A DNA stretch of 64,000 nucleotides, from contig JAULJL010000010.1 in the NCBI GenBank assembly GCA_030761205.1, positions 5,523,001 to 5,587,000 on the forward strand, given 5' to 3'. Numbering within the stretch: the first letter of the stretch is position 1; each line of letters begins with the position of its first letter. Shown piece by piece: positions 1 through 12,046 of the stretch. A program made the translations under genes and the position numbers. This DNA is from Fremontodendron californicum. Taxonomy: Eukaryota > Streptophyta > Magnoliopsida > Malvales > Malvaceae. The notes under the pieces are model-generated. The model saw only the letters and a program-made list of their open reading frames with translations. It made no database searches and was not told the DNA's origin.

Positions 1-187
1 TAATAATATATTCACTTAATATATTGAAAACAATAAAAAAATTATCAACTATTACATTTAATACAATATTATTATTATAAATAATATATTAACTAATTTT
101 AAAAGATTGTCTTAACAATGCTCATTAGCAAAACCTATTTTTAAATGCACAAAATCAATATAGTTTAAAACCATTCGAAGATGAGAT

Positions 188-1155
188 TGTTGAGTATGTT
201 GAGTTTAAATCCCACATTGAGTAGGAGTTCAAGTACCATATTGAATAGGAGGAATATGACTCAAGGGATGATTTGTTGAATATGTTGAGTCTAAGTCCCA
301 CATTGAGTAAGAGTCTAAGTCCCACATTGAGTAGGAGTGCTCATCCCACATCAAGTAACTTGGTTAAGCCAAGGGGAGTCCTAATCTCACGTTGAGTAGT
401 ATTTATGAGTCAAGAGGAGTGCTCACCTATAAATATGAACCTTGCCTTTTGGGGAAAAACTACCACTACCACTTGTGAGATAGAGTCGAGAGAAGAGAGT
501 CTATACACTTTTTTTTTTTTTTTTGAAAAGCATGATTTATTGCAAAAAAGATGTCCTTATTACAAACCAGAGAAACAGCATGCTGCAAAACAAAACTAAG
601 GACTATAAAACAACAAATCTGACACCCTATTGACACCAGATTTGGCTAGCTTATCAGCCTCACCATTAGCCTCCCTCAGAATATGAACAATTTCCCAGTT
701 TTGAACCGCAGTTCGAACAAACTCTAGAGATCTTATAATTCTCAAAATCCGCCATGGGGCTCTACTCGGATTCCTAACCCAAGCAACAACCATCTGACAA
801 TCACATTCAATTATAAGTTTATGCGATAGCACCCAAGACGAAGCACAAAAAATGAGGAAGGCTTCTTTATACGAGAGTCTATACACTTGAGAGAAGATGT
901 ATTGGGATTCTTTAATTGGTGAGTCATAATATTAGGAGGATGGTATGTAGCTTTATCCATGCAAAAGTTACAATATTTGTAGGAATTTTTGTAACTGAGA
1001 TCGTGGATGTAGGCCAAGAAGGGGAATTTTTGTAACTGAGATCGTGGATGTAGGCCAAGAAGGGCTGAACCACATTAAAAATATTGTATTCTCTTTTTCT
1101 CAAATAAATGTTGTGGGTTAATACTTGTTGTGGGCTGCCATGCTATTTCCCAACA
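188..1155 (+). mobile_element. solo LTR of a retrotransposon, interrupted by a LINE fragment
   Basis: The stretch begins TGTTGAG and ends CCCAACA, as an LTR does. It aligns in reverse with the solo LTR at 9498-9949: both share the 'cacattgagtaggag'-type repeats, the 'gatcgtggatgtaggccaag' motif and the same terminal bases. Without the inserted LINE it would be about 590 bp. A unit of about 42 bp is duplicated in tandem near 980-1062. No internal retrotransposon region is present on either side, so it is a solo LTR. The five flanking bases (gagat / tatat) do not clearly match, so the target duplication is decayed or the ends are slightly off. Confidence 0.6.
511..872 (-). mobile_element. 5'-truncated LINE, 3' end with RNase H domain
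   Basis: A poly(T) run at 509-524 is the poly(A) tail of a minus-strand insertion. It is flanked by a perfect 16-bp target-site duplication, GAGAGTCTATACACTT, at 495-510 and 873-888. The body (minus strand, about 870 down to 599) encodes the end of an RNase H-like domain typical of plant L1-type LINEs. The protein shows LIIECDCQMVVAW (first catalytic Asp region) and, near the end, HILREANGEADKLAK. Everything upstream (endonuclease, reverse transcriptase) is missing, which is the usual 5' truncation. It sits inside the solo LTR and is therefore younger than that LTR. Confidence 0.8.
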
Positions 1156-2600
1156 TATATTAGATCCAAACAAAATTTAAAAACACTTGTGATTTTATTA
1201 TAAAAATAATAAAATATTTAGATTGAGCAAATGAATATATTAAATAATAATGATTTCCTCAAATATAATCAATTAATTTGAGATTGGATATTAATCTTAA
1301 AACTTAGGAGTGACTTTAATCTTAGAATAGAAAATTAGAAGAAAACTTTTTGTTGGTAAGTTGCAATAGCTACCTATAGAAGTTTGATAGACTATCATGT
1401 CCTACCTTTGGTTTTTTAATGCTTGTAAATTGAACTGTTTATTTCAAGACAACTTCACTAATCATTACACTGAATTGCAATTGTTGTAATTATATATTTG
1501 CAACTTGATTTCTTCAATTAATTACAAAAATTACATGAAATTAACTAATTAGTTGAAGCTATTAGTAAATATAAATGGAACCCTTTTTTTTTTGTATCTC
1601 ATTGTGGAAAGAGTCTCCTTAGTGGATCAAATATTTATAGCTTTTGATGTTGGATTCTTAGTACACACCAAATTCAACCAACGTCCAAAAAATGTAACCA
1701 TATTTCATGTGGCTATTGCATTTCGGTATGAAGTTCATACTTGAAACCATATTAAGCTACACAATGTTTTAAAAATCGGATTGCATTGGTCGATTCAATT
1801 ATAAATAATTGATTTGTACGATCCATATAACCATGTTCAACTAGATAAAATCAGAATTGATAAAAAAAAGATCAAATAATCAGGTAGAATCGATGGTCAT
1901 CCAACTGAAATTAAGTGGATGAACCGTTTTTAACTTTTAAAGCTTGAAATTTGCTTGATTTAAAAAAAAAAAAAAAATCAAACTTGTAACCCAAATTGAC
2001 CCATGATTGAGAGGAAAAAAAAATAATCCTAAAACCAACAAATTCATAACAAAAATTTGGATTAATTTTTTTTTTTTTCATTTTAGAACTTTGCCCTTTA
2101 AGGGTTTTCTTTCTTCCTCTCCATAGCAACCTCCAAAAAGACACACCAAATTCTTACTCAGCCAAATCCCAACAATCTACCTTGTCTGGACACTCTCTGA
2201 ATATGAACAACTGAACAAGAACAAAGCTTAAGAGAAGAAGAGAGTTAGGTGGTTCATAAGTTGGAAAGTGAAATTTTGATTAATAAGTTGAGTGATTTGA
2301 AAACTTTGTATATAACGTGTGTTGAAAGTTGAAATTTGAAATTATAAAAGAGAAATTATTTTATTTATCGTTAGTAAATTTTTTTTATATTTTACAAATA
2401 TAATTAACAAAGTGACAAATACCTCTTAAGATATATTTTAAAAAATTAATGTAAAAATAAATGAAATATGTGATACGTTTTTAACTCTATTTTTTTTATT
2501 TAAAAACTTTCATCATCACTATATAAAAAATGATTTTTTATATTATTAAAAGAAAAAAATAGTTATTAAGAGGTATTATAAACAAAATACATGTTATTTT
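1156..2600. other. AT-rich intergenic stretch, no gene seen
   Basis: No coding region is supported. A dispersed repeat-like piece lies around 1755-1950 ('aaaatcggattgcattggtcgattcaa'-type sequence, broken by A-runs). The rest is low-complexity A/T sequence. Confidence 0.5.
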
Positions 2601-3159
2601 TTTGAACCGTCTGTTTGAAATGATTAAACCGGTTAGACATGAAATTTCACTCTCACCGGTTCACCGAACGGTCCGGTTTCAAAATTTTGAGTTTCAGTGT
2701 GAGGTGAAGCGCGTGAAGCGTTGGATTCTTTTTTTGTCCGCTCTGCAGACTGTACCCAAAAGTGGACAACCCCCAACCCTGCTATTTTCACTGTACCAAG
2801 TCTGTTTTAATTTTTTTTCACCCCACAGTAAAAAAAAGAAAAAAAAACGAACCAATTATTTTACAGCGCAGTAAAAATCAAGAGACAAAAGAAAGAAGCA
2901 AGCTATTAAGAGAGTTGATTTCAAGGAACCGGAAAGTATTATATCAAGTAGGAGAGTGAAGGACCCTTTGAAACAAAAAAAACAGCTTCTTTTGCAGAAA
3001 GAAAGAGGAAAAAACCCAAAAGAAAAAAAAAAAAATTTATGGCCACACTCTCTTACTCCTCTTATCTTCGTCTTATTCTCTATTAGTGAAAAAAGGTATA
3101 AATTTTTTATTAAAAATATTTTCTTGTGGGTAATTTTTTTTGGGGGGTTGGGGGGAGAA
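2601..3159 (+). promoter_or_regulatory. upstream region and 5' leader of the ZHD gene
   Basis: The sequence between the repeat space and the ZHD start contains long purine tracts (2829-2850, 2990-3040) and a G-run (3141-3156) immediately before the start codon. No convincing TATA box is visible. The tracts are typical of plant 5' leaders, but the transcription start cannot be placed. Confidence 0.3.
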
Positions 3160-3873
3160 ATGGAGTTTGAGGAGCAAGAGGAGCAAGAAGAAGAGATGGG
3201 TTTGGCACCGAGTTATGACTCGCTAGCAAACTCATCCAGAGTCAAAATGTCAGGTGTTGAACCGGGTTCAATAACTCCAACTGGTCAGCAGCAACAGCAG
3301 CAGAGGAAGCCAAGGTATAGGGAATGTTTGAAGAACCACGCGGTGGGAATCGCGGGTCACGCCGTCGATGGTTGCGGTGAGTTTATGCCGGCTGGAACTG
3401 AAGGTACCCTCGACGCTCTCAAATGCGCAGCTTGTAACTGCCACCGTAACTTCCACCGTAAGGAATCGGAGCTCGGCTCCCCAAATTCGGTCCCCACGAC
3501 GGACCTCTACTTCCATCACCACCACCAGCCACCGCAATTCACACCTTACTTTAGAGCACCAGCAGGGTACCTCCACGTGGCAGGACAGCAAAGGCCATTA
3601 GCTTTACCGTCGACGTCAGGAGGCGGAGGAGGACACAGCAGGGAAGATCAAGAGGATGTTTCCAATCAAGGGAGCTCAAGGAAGAGGTTTAGAACAAAGT
3701 TTACGCAGGAACAAAAGGAGAAGATGTTGGGGTTGGCTGAGAGGTTAGGGTGGCGGATTCAGAAACATGATGAAGCGGTTGTTCAACAGTTCTGCAACGA
3801 AAATGGGGTAAAAAGGCATGTCTTGAAAGTTTGGATGCATAATAATAAGCACACTCTTGGTAAGAAACCCTAG
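3160..3873 (+). CDS. ZHD2: zinc-finger homeodomain transcription factor, ZHD1/ZHD2-like
   Basis: A single-exon gene of 237 residues, intronless like most of this plant-specific family. The N-terminus is acidic (MEFEEQEEQEEEM), followed by a Gln run at about 43-48. The ZF-HD dimerisation zinc finger spans about 53-102: RYRECLKNHAV, GHAVDGCGEFMP and LKCAACNCHRNFHRK carry the Cys/His ligands. A linker rich in His, Pro and Gly follows, then the homeodomain at about 174-236 (KRFRTKFTQEQKEKM ... VLKVWMHNNKHTLGKKP), with the WMHNNK recognition helix typical of ZHDs. The family binds ATTA-type DNA as homo- or heterodimers in the nucleus. The frame is open upstream to 2956, but that extension is Lys-rich low complexity. 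The start at 3160 gives the MEFE/MNFE-type N-terminus and the length I recall for Arabidopsis ZHD1 and ZHD2. ZHD1 versus ZHD2 is not settled. Confidence 0.9.
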   Translation: MEFEEQEEQEEEMGLAPSYDSLANSSRVKMSGVEPGSITPTGQQQQQQRKPRYRECLKNHAVGIAGHAVDGCGEFMPAGTEGTLDALKCAACNCHRNFHRKESELGSPNSVPTTDLYFHHHHQPPQFTPYFRAPAGYLHVAGQQRPLALPSTSGGGGGHSREDQEDVSNQGSSRKRFRTKFTQEQKEKMLGLAERLGWRIQKHDEAVVQQFCNENGVKRHVLKVWMHNNKHTLGKKP

Positions 3874-5640
3874 AAACAGCTTCTTCATGTTGTCGGGATT
3901 TTAGTTAGATTTTTTAGGGTTGACATTTGGGGTACTTTGGTAGTGATTATGATGTTGGGGATGGATTATTAGTATTATTATTAAGTTGGGTTTACATTAG
4001 GTTATTACTTAATGTTAATGGGTACTTAAGTTTTATTTCCCCTATTTCTAATATATTTTCTTTGTTGCATTTCAAAGCTCTATTTTAAATTTTAATGTGA
4101 AAATGGGTTTTAGATATTGGCGCATTGAGGCAAAGTGAAGACATGCAATGCAACGCAATACAAGAGGCCTGAAAATGGAAGAGCTCTAAACTGGTTTTGA
4201 GAGCTTTCACGAGTATGAACCTTTTGTGTTAACTGAGATGACAAGACAAGCAAAGGAAGGATCAAGCATGATTTTCCTTTGGAGACTTAAACATTTGATA
4301 TAATTAAGCTTACTTGATTTCCTTTACGTCACTCTCTGCATTTTATGAGTTAATGCTTATCTTTTCTATGGGTCTTTTACTTCTTCTAATCCTCAGGCTC
4401 AGCTAGCTAACATTGATATATGTGCTTGAGAAAAGTGAGAGAAAGGAAGGCGAGATGGGGGCGGTCGAGCTTGAGTTTGAACTTCGAAGTATTATATATG
4501 GATGGCATTGAATGAGTGCACTTTTTATTTCCTGCTTCTTTCAACATTGATCCTTCTTCTTCCATTCAATGTAGGCTTTTTGTTCCTGTATTTTGTTTTT
4601 CACAGCACTTTTGCCTTCCTTGTTGCACTTCTTCTTCAGTCTTCACTTCCTTTACTGCAGTTTGTTTTTTTCTTTCTAATTCTAAGGCATGGGTACATTT
4701 TAGCTTTAATGTTCAAGCAAACAAAGGTTTATGATCATGGGGCCTCCTTTTGTTTTTCCTGATAATGCATTTACTTTTTCAGTCTTGGAGTACAGAAGCT
4801 GATCTTTGGATTTCTTTTTTTTTTTTTTTTAAATTAGAACATTTGCTCTTTCTTTCATCAGTACTAATTATTGTAGTAGTGTAAAATAATGAGGTTCTCA
4901 AACTTGTTCACATAATATATTTATGGATATTATCGTCGACCTTTGAGAACCTAGCCAGATGTTGATCACCTTGGGAAGGAAAGAACTAATGAAGGTAAAA
5001 GGGGTTTCATTTTATGTGACTTTTTTTATGCTTATTTTCTTTTGGGAAAGAGAAATATGAATCATCTACAGTAAATATTTTCTTCCATGCAAAACTCAAA
5101 TCCAGTTGTGGGTTATGAGTACTCCATGTTCGAGAAAGTCGATAGATCCAAAGCTTGGTCTTTTAATTCCATTTCCTTCTTTCTTTGTATCTTCTTCCTT
5201 CTCTTTTTTTTTTTTTTAATCCTTCCAAAAAAAACTCCCAAAAGACACAAATTTTTGTCTGCAACTCTCTAGTCTCCTGAATTAAAAACCCATCACTTGA
5301 ATTTCTTCAGCCTTTTTGGTAGCTAAATTCCCTTAAGATCCCTAGACTCATTTTTCTTCCTTGTCCCTTCTCAATTCCCTACGCATCCATATCCATTAGA
5401 CTTTTCTTTTCAGTTCCCTGTTGTGAAAGAAAATATGATATTCGAAATAGATTGGCCTTGTCTACATGCTCTGATTGGCTGATGTCTTGATGGGATATAT
5501 GAGAATTAAACTTCCATGTCTTAGGTTTAATTTCCCATGTAACCAAGCCTTTTGGATTCAAGTAATTAAAATATGTCTTATAAGAGGTGACCATACAGAT
5601 GTTTGAAATAAACTGGCATGCAAGTGGCAAGACTTTCATT
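3874..5640. other. 3' flank of ZHD and intergenic sequence
   Basis: The first few hundred bases are probably the ZHD 3' UTR (T-rich, with AATATATT-like elements near 4050). Beyond that I see no coding exon; short open frames between 4500 and 5640 are low-complexity and Phe/Leu-rich. Confidence 0.4.
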
Positions 5641-5644
5641 CTAT

Positions 5645-5830
5645 CATTCTATGTTACTCGGATCAAGGTGTGAGTGTCGGATATGGATATATTTATTTAG
5701 TGGGTCTTTCATCTTTGGAGGATTATATCTTCATATCCATGTTCGAATATGCGACGGACACGTATGTCGGACATGAATATTTTAAAAAAAATGAAGAATC
5801 AAAACAACATAGGTATCATACAAAAAAAAC
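5645..5830. repeat. MITE-like fragment of the 'ctatgttac-tcgga' family
   Basis: It begins TATGTTACTCGGATCA and carries the 'cggatatggatat' and 'cggacacgtatgtcggacatg' blocks. Related copies lie at about 30943-31113, at 41608-41680, and as the complete TIR element at 38413-39221. The ends are not defined here. Confidence 0.45.
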
Positions 5831-6057
5831 TATATAACATGTCCTAATGGTAATTCAGAGATTATTTATTGGGTTAGGGGGGGTAATTAATACTACCTGC
5901 AGTGAGCTGTTAAGTCAGAATTCAACTATATTGCAGGTAAAAGAGGGACCTGATTCCCTGTATAAGGTAAGATTTTCAGATGGGGAATGTGCTAATTTTT
6001 GGGCCCTTTTGCTACTACTACTATAGATAGGGGTTGATGTTTCAAGTTCACTAGCAA

Positions 6058-6058
<1 letters not shown>

Positions 6059-6113
<55 letters not shown>
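6059..6113. repeat. (TA)n microsatellite
   Basis: About 27 uninterrupted TA units. Similar tracts occur at 23439-23472 (PFK5 intron 4) and 33881-33931 (CURT1D intron 2). Confidence 0.95.
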
Positions 6114-6115
<2 letters not shown>

Positions 6116-7069
6116 TTGTGTGATAATTTGCTTGCTCTAGTGTCCAAAAGCTTACCAACAAGATATGAACTAGTTCAGGATACTTTGCTTGATTCGGGAA
6201 ATTAAACCACAGTAGTATCAGTTATAAAGCTGCATACGGAAATTGCATGTTGTTATAATTGTGGTCCAGTTGGGAATCTTGTTCAAAGGTTAATTAATTG
6301 CATCAGATAGTGATTTATCATCTTCTTCTTACCTGTATTACTTAATATGGCACAATGTCTTTATTCTTGCTTTGGCTAGTTAAATAGAAGATAGAGTTGA
6401 GAGTTCTAGAGAGTTTAAAAGTGAAACTAAAAACAGCAAATTACCCAGTTTTATTTAGGGTTAGGACTGCTTAATTATTTCCATAATAGTGAATTTGAAG
6501 TCTTAATTTCCTTGTTTCCTATATCTATAAATCCCCCATGTATATCCAAATGTCTCCAAAGTCTTCACCTCAATTTGAATTGACAGAACTTTAATTTTAA
6601 CTAGTTTCTGGCCATTGATCAAATCCTGTTGTCAGATCATCCAATGTTTAAGCATAATGAATTATCAAAGGGGTGATTTAAATCAGAGAGTTATCATTTT
6701 AATTATATCCTCTTAATTATGCATAAAACTAAAAGTAATTATTTTCTGTTTAAACATTAATTTAGATATCTTTTCGGACTTGATTTCCTTGTATTCAAAT
6801 ATGTAACTCAGTTGGTTCATGCAGTTATCTTAAGAAGTGATATCCAGTAGATATAGAGTTCGAATCTCAACAACTGTAACGCAACTTCTTTCCCTATTTA
6901 TCTAGAATTTAGATGATATTTTGCCCCAAACAATATTACTTACTTTCAATGGGGAAGGGAAAAAAAAAAACTCTCTAGACATGTTCTGATCCTTACATGA
7001 GAACAGATACAAATGATAATCAGATTTACAAAAAGTTGAAGTTTTTGGCTTTTATCTGTTTATGGTAAA

Positions 7070-7071
<2 letters not shown>

Positions 7072-7142
<71 letters not shown>
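7072..7142. repeat. (TA)n microsatellite
   Basis: About 35 uninterrupted TA units, the longest simple repeat in the window. Confidence 0.95.
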
Positions 7143-7143
<1 letters not shown>

Positions 7144-7732
7144 GATCTAGACTTCTACACATTTGCTTCACTTATAGCAAGCTAGTCTTTAGAAAGAAAA
7201 AAAAAAATCATGTGTATAAGAATTTAACATAGTATTCTTTTATATGGGATGTTAATAATTTAATATCCCACATTCAAATGATTCGTATACTCTTCCAAAT
7301 TAACATTTCTAATTTTATTTAGCATTTCATCTCTCTTCCATATTACTAATTAAAGGTCTACACTCTAAATGACTTGTTTTTGAGTATTTTATTAGGGGAG
7401 TTTTTCAAGTTTTCCCCCATTTTTAATTAATACTTATTTGTAAATCTACTATTAGGAGATCATTTGGGTTTTTGCCAAAGAGTTAAAATTAACATGTTAG
7501 ATAAGGAATTATTTTTAATACATTAAAATTCTATAAATTAACTATTAATTATTATATTTAACGTAAAATATCATTATAAATAATAATTTAATTAATTTTA
7601 ACAAATAACTTAAAAATATTCATTAGCAAAATTCAATAGTAGCTAGGATTTCTCTAGTTCCAAGACTAGACAGCAATTAATTGTTTCATCAAACTCTTGA
7701 GGAAAACAATTACCATGGTTGTTAGTATTAAG

Positions 7733-8280
7733 AGGTGCTCATGAATCGGACGGGGCTAGATTCGGGTCAGGTTTAGGTATTGTATCAACATCATATATAT
7801 TTGTTCAAAACCCGACATATGGGTTTCAAATTCTGTCTAAACCAGTCCATATTTGTAAATGAATAATCCAAACCTGTTTAGGCCCTTCTATATTTTTTTT
7901 TTTCTAAAAAAATTTAAACAAATATTTTTTATTATTTAATTTTTAATAATTTTATCACTTTTTTTTATTAAGTTTTAACACATGGATAACTTAACATATT
8001 TTTAAATGTTTATACTATAATATTATATATATTTATTTTTTATATGATATAAATTACATAATATATAAAATATAAAAATGATATATTATATAAATGAAAA
8101 ACGGGTAGTGCCGGGGTCGGGCCTTGATTGTTGAAGCCAAGACCCAATCCATTTTCTAAATGGGTTTCAGTTTTTTATCCAAACCCTTATTTCGGACCTA
8201 ATATTTTTGTTCAAACCCTCCAAAATATGGGTGGACCTTTGAGTTTGAACGAGTAGTCCGACCCTTGAACAGGTCTTACT
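7733..8280. repeat. palindromic MITE-like element
   Basis: The left end reads AGGTGCTCATGAATCGGAC. The reverse complement of the right end reads AGACCTGTTCAAGGGTCGGAC, an imperfect terminal inverted repeat. Inside are inverted blocks of 'gggttt...aaaccc' type around an A/T-rich core. Sequence of the same kind is found at about 20780-20990 and 47310-47680. No coding capacity and no clear target duplication. Confidence 0.5.
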
Positions 8281-8469
8281 TGCATTGAAAAGAAAAAATC
8301 AAGATGGTTGGCCCTCTAGGTATTAATATGATGTTTCCAATTTGACAGGCAACAAATTAAATATTAATTATAGTTTGTTATCAGCAATTAAATCATTGTG
8401 AAAATCTAAGCTAAGAAGCAAGAACATAATTTTAGTACGTAAAGAGATGATCTATTGAGCCTTGAGTAA

Positions 8470-8750
8470 TATAAAAGGAGGATTAACGTATTTCGTGCGT
8501 ATCTAGATATGATAATTTGTGTATTCGTATTAATTTTTCGTGTTATAATTATGTTTAAGATATTATATATTTGTATAAAATTTGTCACGTTAAGAATTCG
8601 CATTATATAAATTTTGACACGTTAATATATTCTGTGTCTTGTTCGTGTTATTTTTTTCGTGTCGTATTATATTTTATATCGTATTTATTTTTTTTGTGTC
8701 ATATTCATGTCGTATAATTATATCGTATCCAAAATTATAAAATCTATTAC
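8470..8750. repeat. dispersed 'cgtgtcgtgttcgtg' repeat
   Basis: Repeated CGTGTCG / GTTCGTGTT words separated by T-rich spacers. The same pattern recurs at about 19160-19620 (as both arms of a hairpin), 29057-29480 and 50160-50330, so this is a dispersed family. Confidence 0.5.
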
Positions 8751-9497
8751 CTCATTGACTTGATAAGCTCAACATAATATAAATATAAGCAACAACCCTA
8801 AAACAAAATGATTCTTTGCCAAAGGCTTCACCGGCCAATTTTGTTATTATATATATATATATATATATATGTCCTATATATTAATTATTATATGATAATT
8901 AATCTTATAAAGCCATGTCATATGGCCTATATTTAATAACCATGTTGTACTTGGTAATTTCTTTTCTTGAAGTAGGGAGAAGTATGCATTAATAAAAATC
9001 AAAGCAACTCTTTGTTGTAAAGAGCAATTATGAAAAAGAGTTATTTATTTTTGTGGCAATGTCATTAACCCTTAGAACAGGAGCTCTGTCACTAAAAAAA
9101 ATTGTGTTTTTGAACAATGAAAATGTAGGAGGAAATGAGTGCAAAATGTGACAGAGATTGGGTCCCAAGATGACTCCAAATAGAATGCATATGAGACACA
9201 ACAGGCGAAGCCAAAGGGGGGAGGGTCCTTTTAATATTCGTTTGGATTGTTACCTTTTCGAAAGCAAAGGAAAAAAAAATGAGAATCGGAAAGGGGGAAA
9301 AAGTTAAGAAGCTTTGGCTTTTGCACCATATGGACATACCATTTTTTTTTTTCTTTTGAGGCTTTGATAGTTGAAGGACTATGATGGTTCATTGCCAGAC
9401 CATCTCTCTCCAAACTGACCATTTAATTTGTTGTCCAAAAAAACTGTGGCATCTAAGCTTTTTTAGGTCATTTGCAACTCTAATGTGAGATGCCACA

Positions 9498-9949
9498 TGT
9501 TGAGAATAACGTGGCAACTCATAACAAATATTAACTCACAACAAACATTCGAAAAAGAATAGAAAAAGAGAACACGATATTTTTAACGTAATTCAGTCCT
9601 TCTTGACCTACATCCACGATCCCAAATACTATGACTCACCACCCATAGAGCCTCAATACAACTTCTACTTAAGTGTAAAGTCTCTCTCACAAGAGGTAGT
9701 GATAGTCTTTTCCTAAAGGCCAAAGTTCTTATTTATAGGTGAGCACTCCTCTTGGCTCATCAATACTACTCAATGTGGTATTAGGATTTACCTTTGCTTA
9801 ACCAATTAGTTATATGATGAACACTCTTAATCAATGCAGGACTTGCACTCTTACTCAAACTCAATGTTGGACTTGGATTCAAATTCAACAAATCCTCCCT
9901 TGAGTCAAAATTTTCCTACTCAATGTTGGACTTTGACTCAAACTCAACA
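9498..9949 (-). mobile_element. solo LTR, inverted relative to 188-1155
   Basis: The plus strand reads TGTTGAGAATAACG at the left and ACTCAACA at the right. Read on the minus strand it aligns with the interrupted LTR at 188-1155, including the 'cctacatccacgatc' block at 9607-9621. The flanking pentamers are ccaca (9493-9497) and ccacg (9950-9954), a nearly perfect 5-bp target duplication, which supports these ends. No retrotransposon interior is attached. Confidence 0.7.
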
Positions 9950-10261
9950 CCACGTGCCCACAGTTTGGGGTATACGTAGTGAATTTTGTCAAAGCTTTGC
10001 AAAATATATAAAGCTAGTTTGCCTTTTCATTTTTTTTTTCCTTTGGGAAATTTGTTGAGGTATTTTTGGATCCAATGAATTAAGTTGGAAAAAAGTTTTA
10101 AAATGTTGCACGTCAAACTTGTCAAAGAGAAACAAGTAGTAAAAAATAATGTCAAAAAATTAAAATTTTTGAGTGCATTTTGATATTTAAATTAATTGGT
10201 CTTCGATGAAAAATAAGAGACAATAAGGAAATCAATATAGAATATGTAATATAGGATTGTG

Positions 10262-10905
10262 AGCAAGGTAGTCAGTACCATACCGATGAACGTATCATTT
10301 TTGTTTTGATATTGATACGTATCAGTATTGGTATGTTTCGACGTACCGTTTCTGGTTTACCAATACTTTTAAATATTTTTTCATAAATCTATATGTATAA
10401 CTTATTTTCAAGTTTTTAAATAATATATACATCTATTACATCATTACATGAATATATATGTTTTTATGCAAATATAAATTTAAAATATTTAAAATTTTTA
10501 AACATCAAATAGGTAAAATAAATATTAAAATATTAAAAAATATAGTAAATTATTATTAATTATGTTCAATAGCCTAATTTAATGAACATATTTTATTTTT
10601 AAATGTAATTATGAAAAAAATAAAAATAATCATGACACAAAAAATATTGAAATTGGTTTAAAAAATCAAATCAGTGAATTTTTTTTAAAAAAATAAAATC
10701 TTGTACCAATTGGTACGGACTGATATGTATCAATACTGACTGGTATTGATCGGTACAGATCGGTACTGACCGGTACGACCGGTATGGGTCATTACTAAAA
10801 TCGGAACGAAACTAAAAACTATCTATATTAATTTAATTAAAAACTGAAAGATATCGATCAATATCATCGATATCGATACGATACCGACCATCCTGAGTCT
10901 TATCT
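10262..10905. repeat. palindromic MITE-like element rich in GGTAC/GATACG words
   Basis: The left end 'caaggtagtcagtaccatacc' matches the reverse complement of the right end 'caggatggtcggtatcgtatc'. Between them lie many inverted copies of 'ggtacggactgatac'-type words around an A/T-rich loop. No open reading frame. A non-autonomous DNA transposon is the likely origin. Confidence 0.5.
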
Positions 10906-11167
10906 CCTATCTTCTATATTTTAAGTCATAAGTGCAAGGAGCCGGCGACTGATAATTGACTATTTTTGATTGATCAATGGATCCAATCCAACTTGAACAA
11001 GTGTCAACCAGGATTTAAAATTATTTGATGTCTTTTCCTCTTTAGACTCATGGCCCAACTTTATATTGGATCTTATAGGCCTTGAAGATATTTGGGCATA
11101 ACAAAATTGAATGCTCCTTTCTATAGGGCTATGGAGAGGGGATGATCACCTTTAATATGATGCCATG

Positions 11168-11635
11168 AAAGGGAAGATGGGATTATCGGTCGATTCGATC
11201 AGTTCGGTTTAAAAAAATCAAAAATTAATTTAACCGATTTCATATAAAAAATAATCCATAACCGAATCGATTTATTGTAAAATCGACTTAACCGAACCGA
11301 TTTAATTCGGTCGGTTTTGTCGGTTATTTCGGATTAAAAAAAAAATATTAAAAATATATAAATATATAAATATATATTATATATTATAAGTATATATAAT
11401 TATATATTATAAATATATTTTAAAATATAATTATAAATATAAATATATTAAATATAATATTAAATATAATATTAAAGGTCAGTTAATTCGGTCGGTTCGA
11501 TTACTCAAAACATTAACCGAAGACCGACCGAATTAACCGACCTTAATAACCAATTTAACCAAAAAATCGACTTAACCGACTCGTTTTAACCGAATTGGAT
11601 TCGGTCGATCGATTATCTCGATTATAACCGAGATA
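11168..11635. repeat. palindromic MITE-like element rich in CGGTT/AACCG words
   Basis: The left arm (about 11168-11335) carries GGTCGATTCGATC and TTCGGTCGGTT words. The right arm (about 11478-11635) carries their reverse complements (AACCGACCG, GGTCGATCGATT), with an A/T core between. The transcript or single strand would fold into a long hairpin. No target duplication recognised. Confidence 0.55.
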
Positions 11636-12046
11636 TGCTCTGCCTTAGGCCGGATGATTTAATAATTCTCTTATTTAGATGTTATATCGGCCGGATCAAA
11701 GAGTGGAAGTTACTTATCCAACAAACAAACAAAAAAAAAAAAGAGTGGAAGTTGGATTCTACAGTTATACTTTCCCCTCACATATTCGACCAATAATTTA
11801 GACCTTTGAGCTTTGATTTTTAATAATTGAGATTTAGTTTTGAAGATTTTAATTTTGAATCTTAAATTAAAATGGGTGTTATCCTTATTTACTATTACTA
11901 TTATTTATTTAGAGAATAGAAGATTCAGATCCTACTTATGTTTAGTAAAAAATCACGAACCAAATATTCGTATACGGAATAATCCTTATTAAATATAAAA
12001 GAAGCTGTCACTTTGTGTATAACAACTAGGTTGCAAACTTGAATCT

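Noticed and set aside
2956..3159. Upstream extension of the ZHD reading frame to an earlier ATG
   Set aside because: The extra residues are Lys/Phe-rich low complexity from leader DNA; the family starts with an acidic MEFE/MNFE-type N-terminus, which fits the ATG at 3160.
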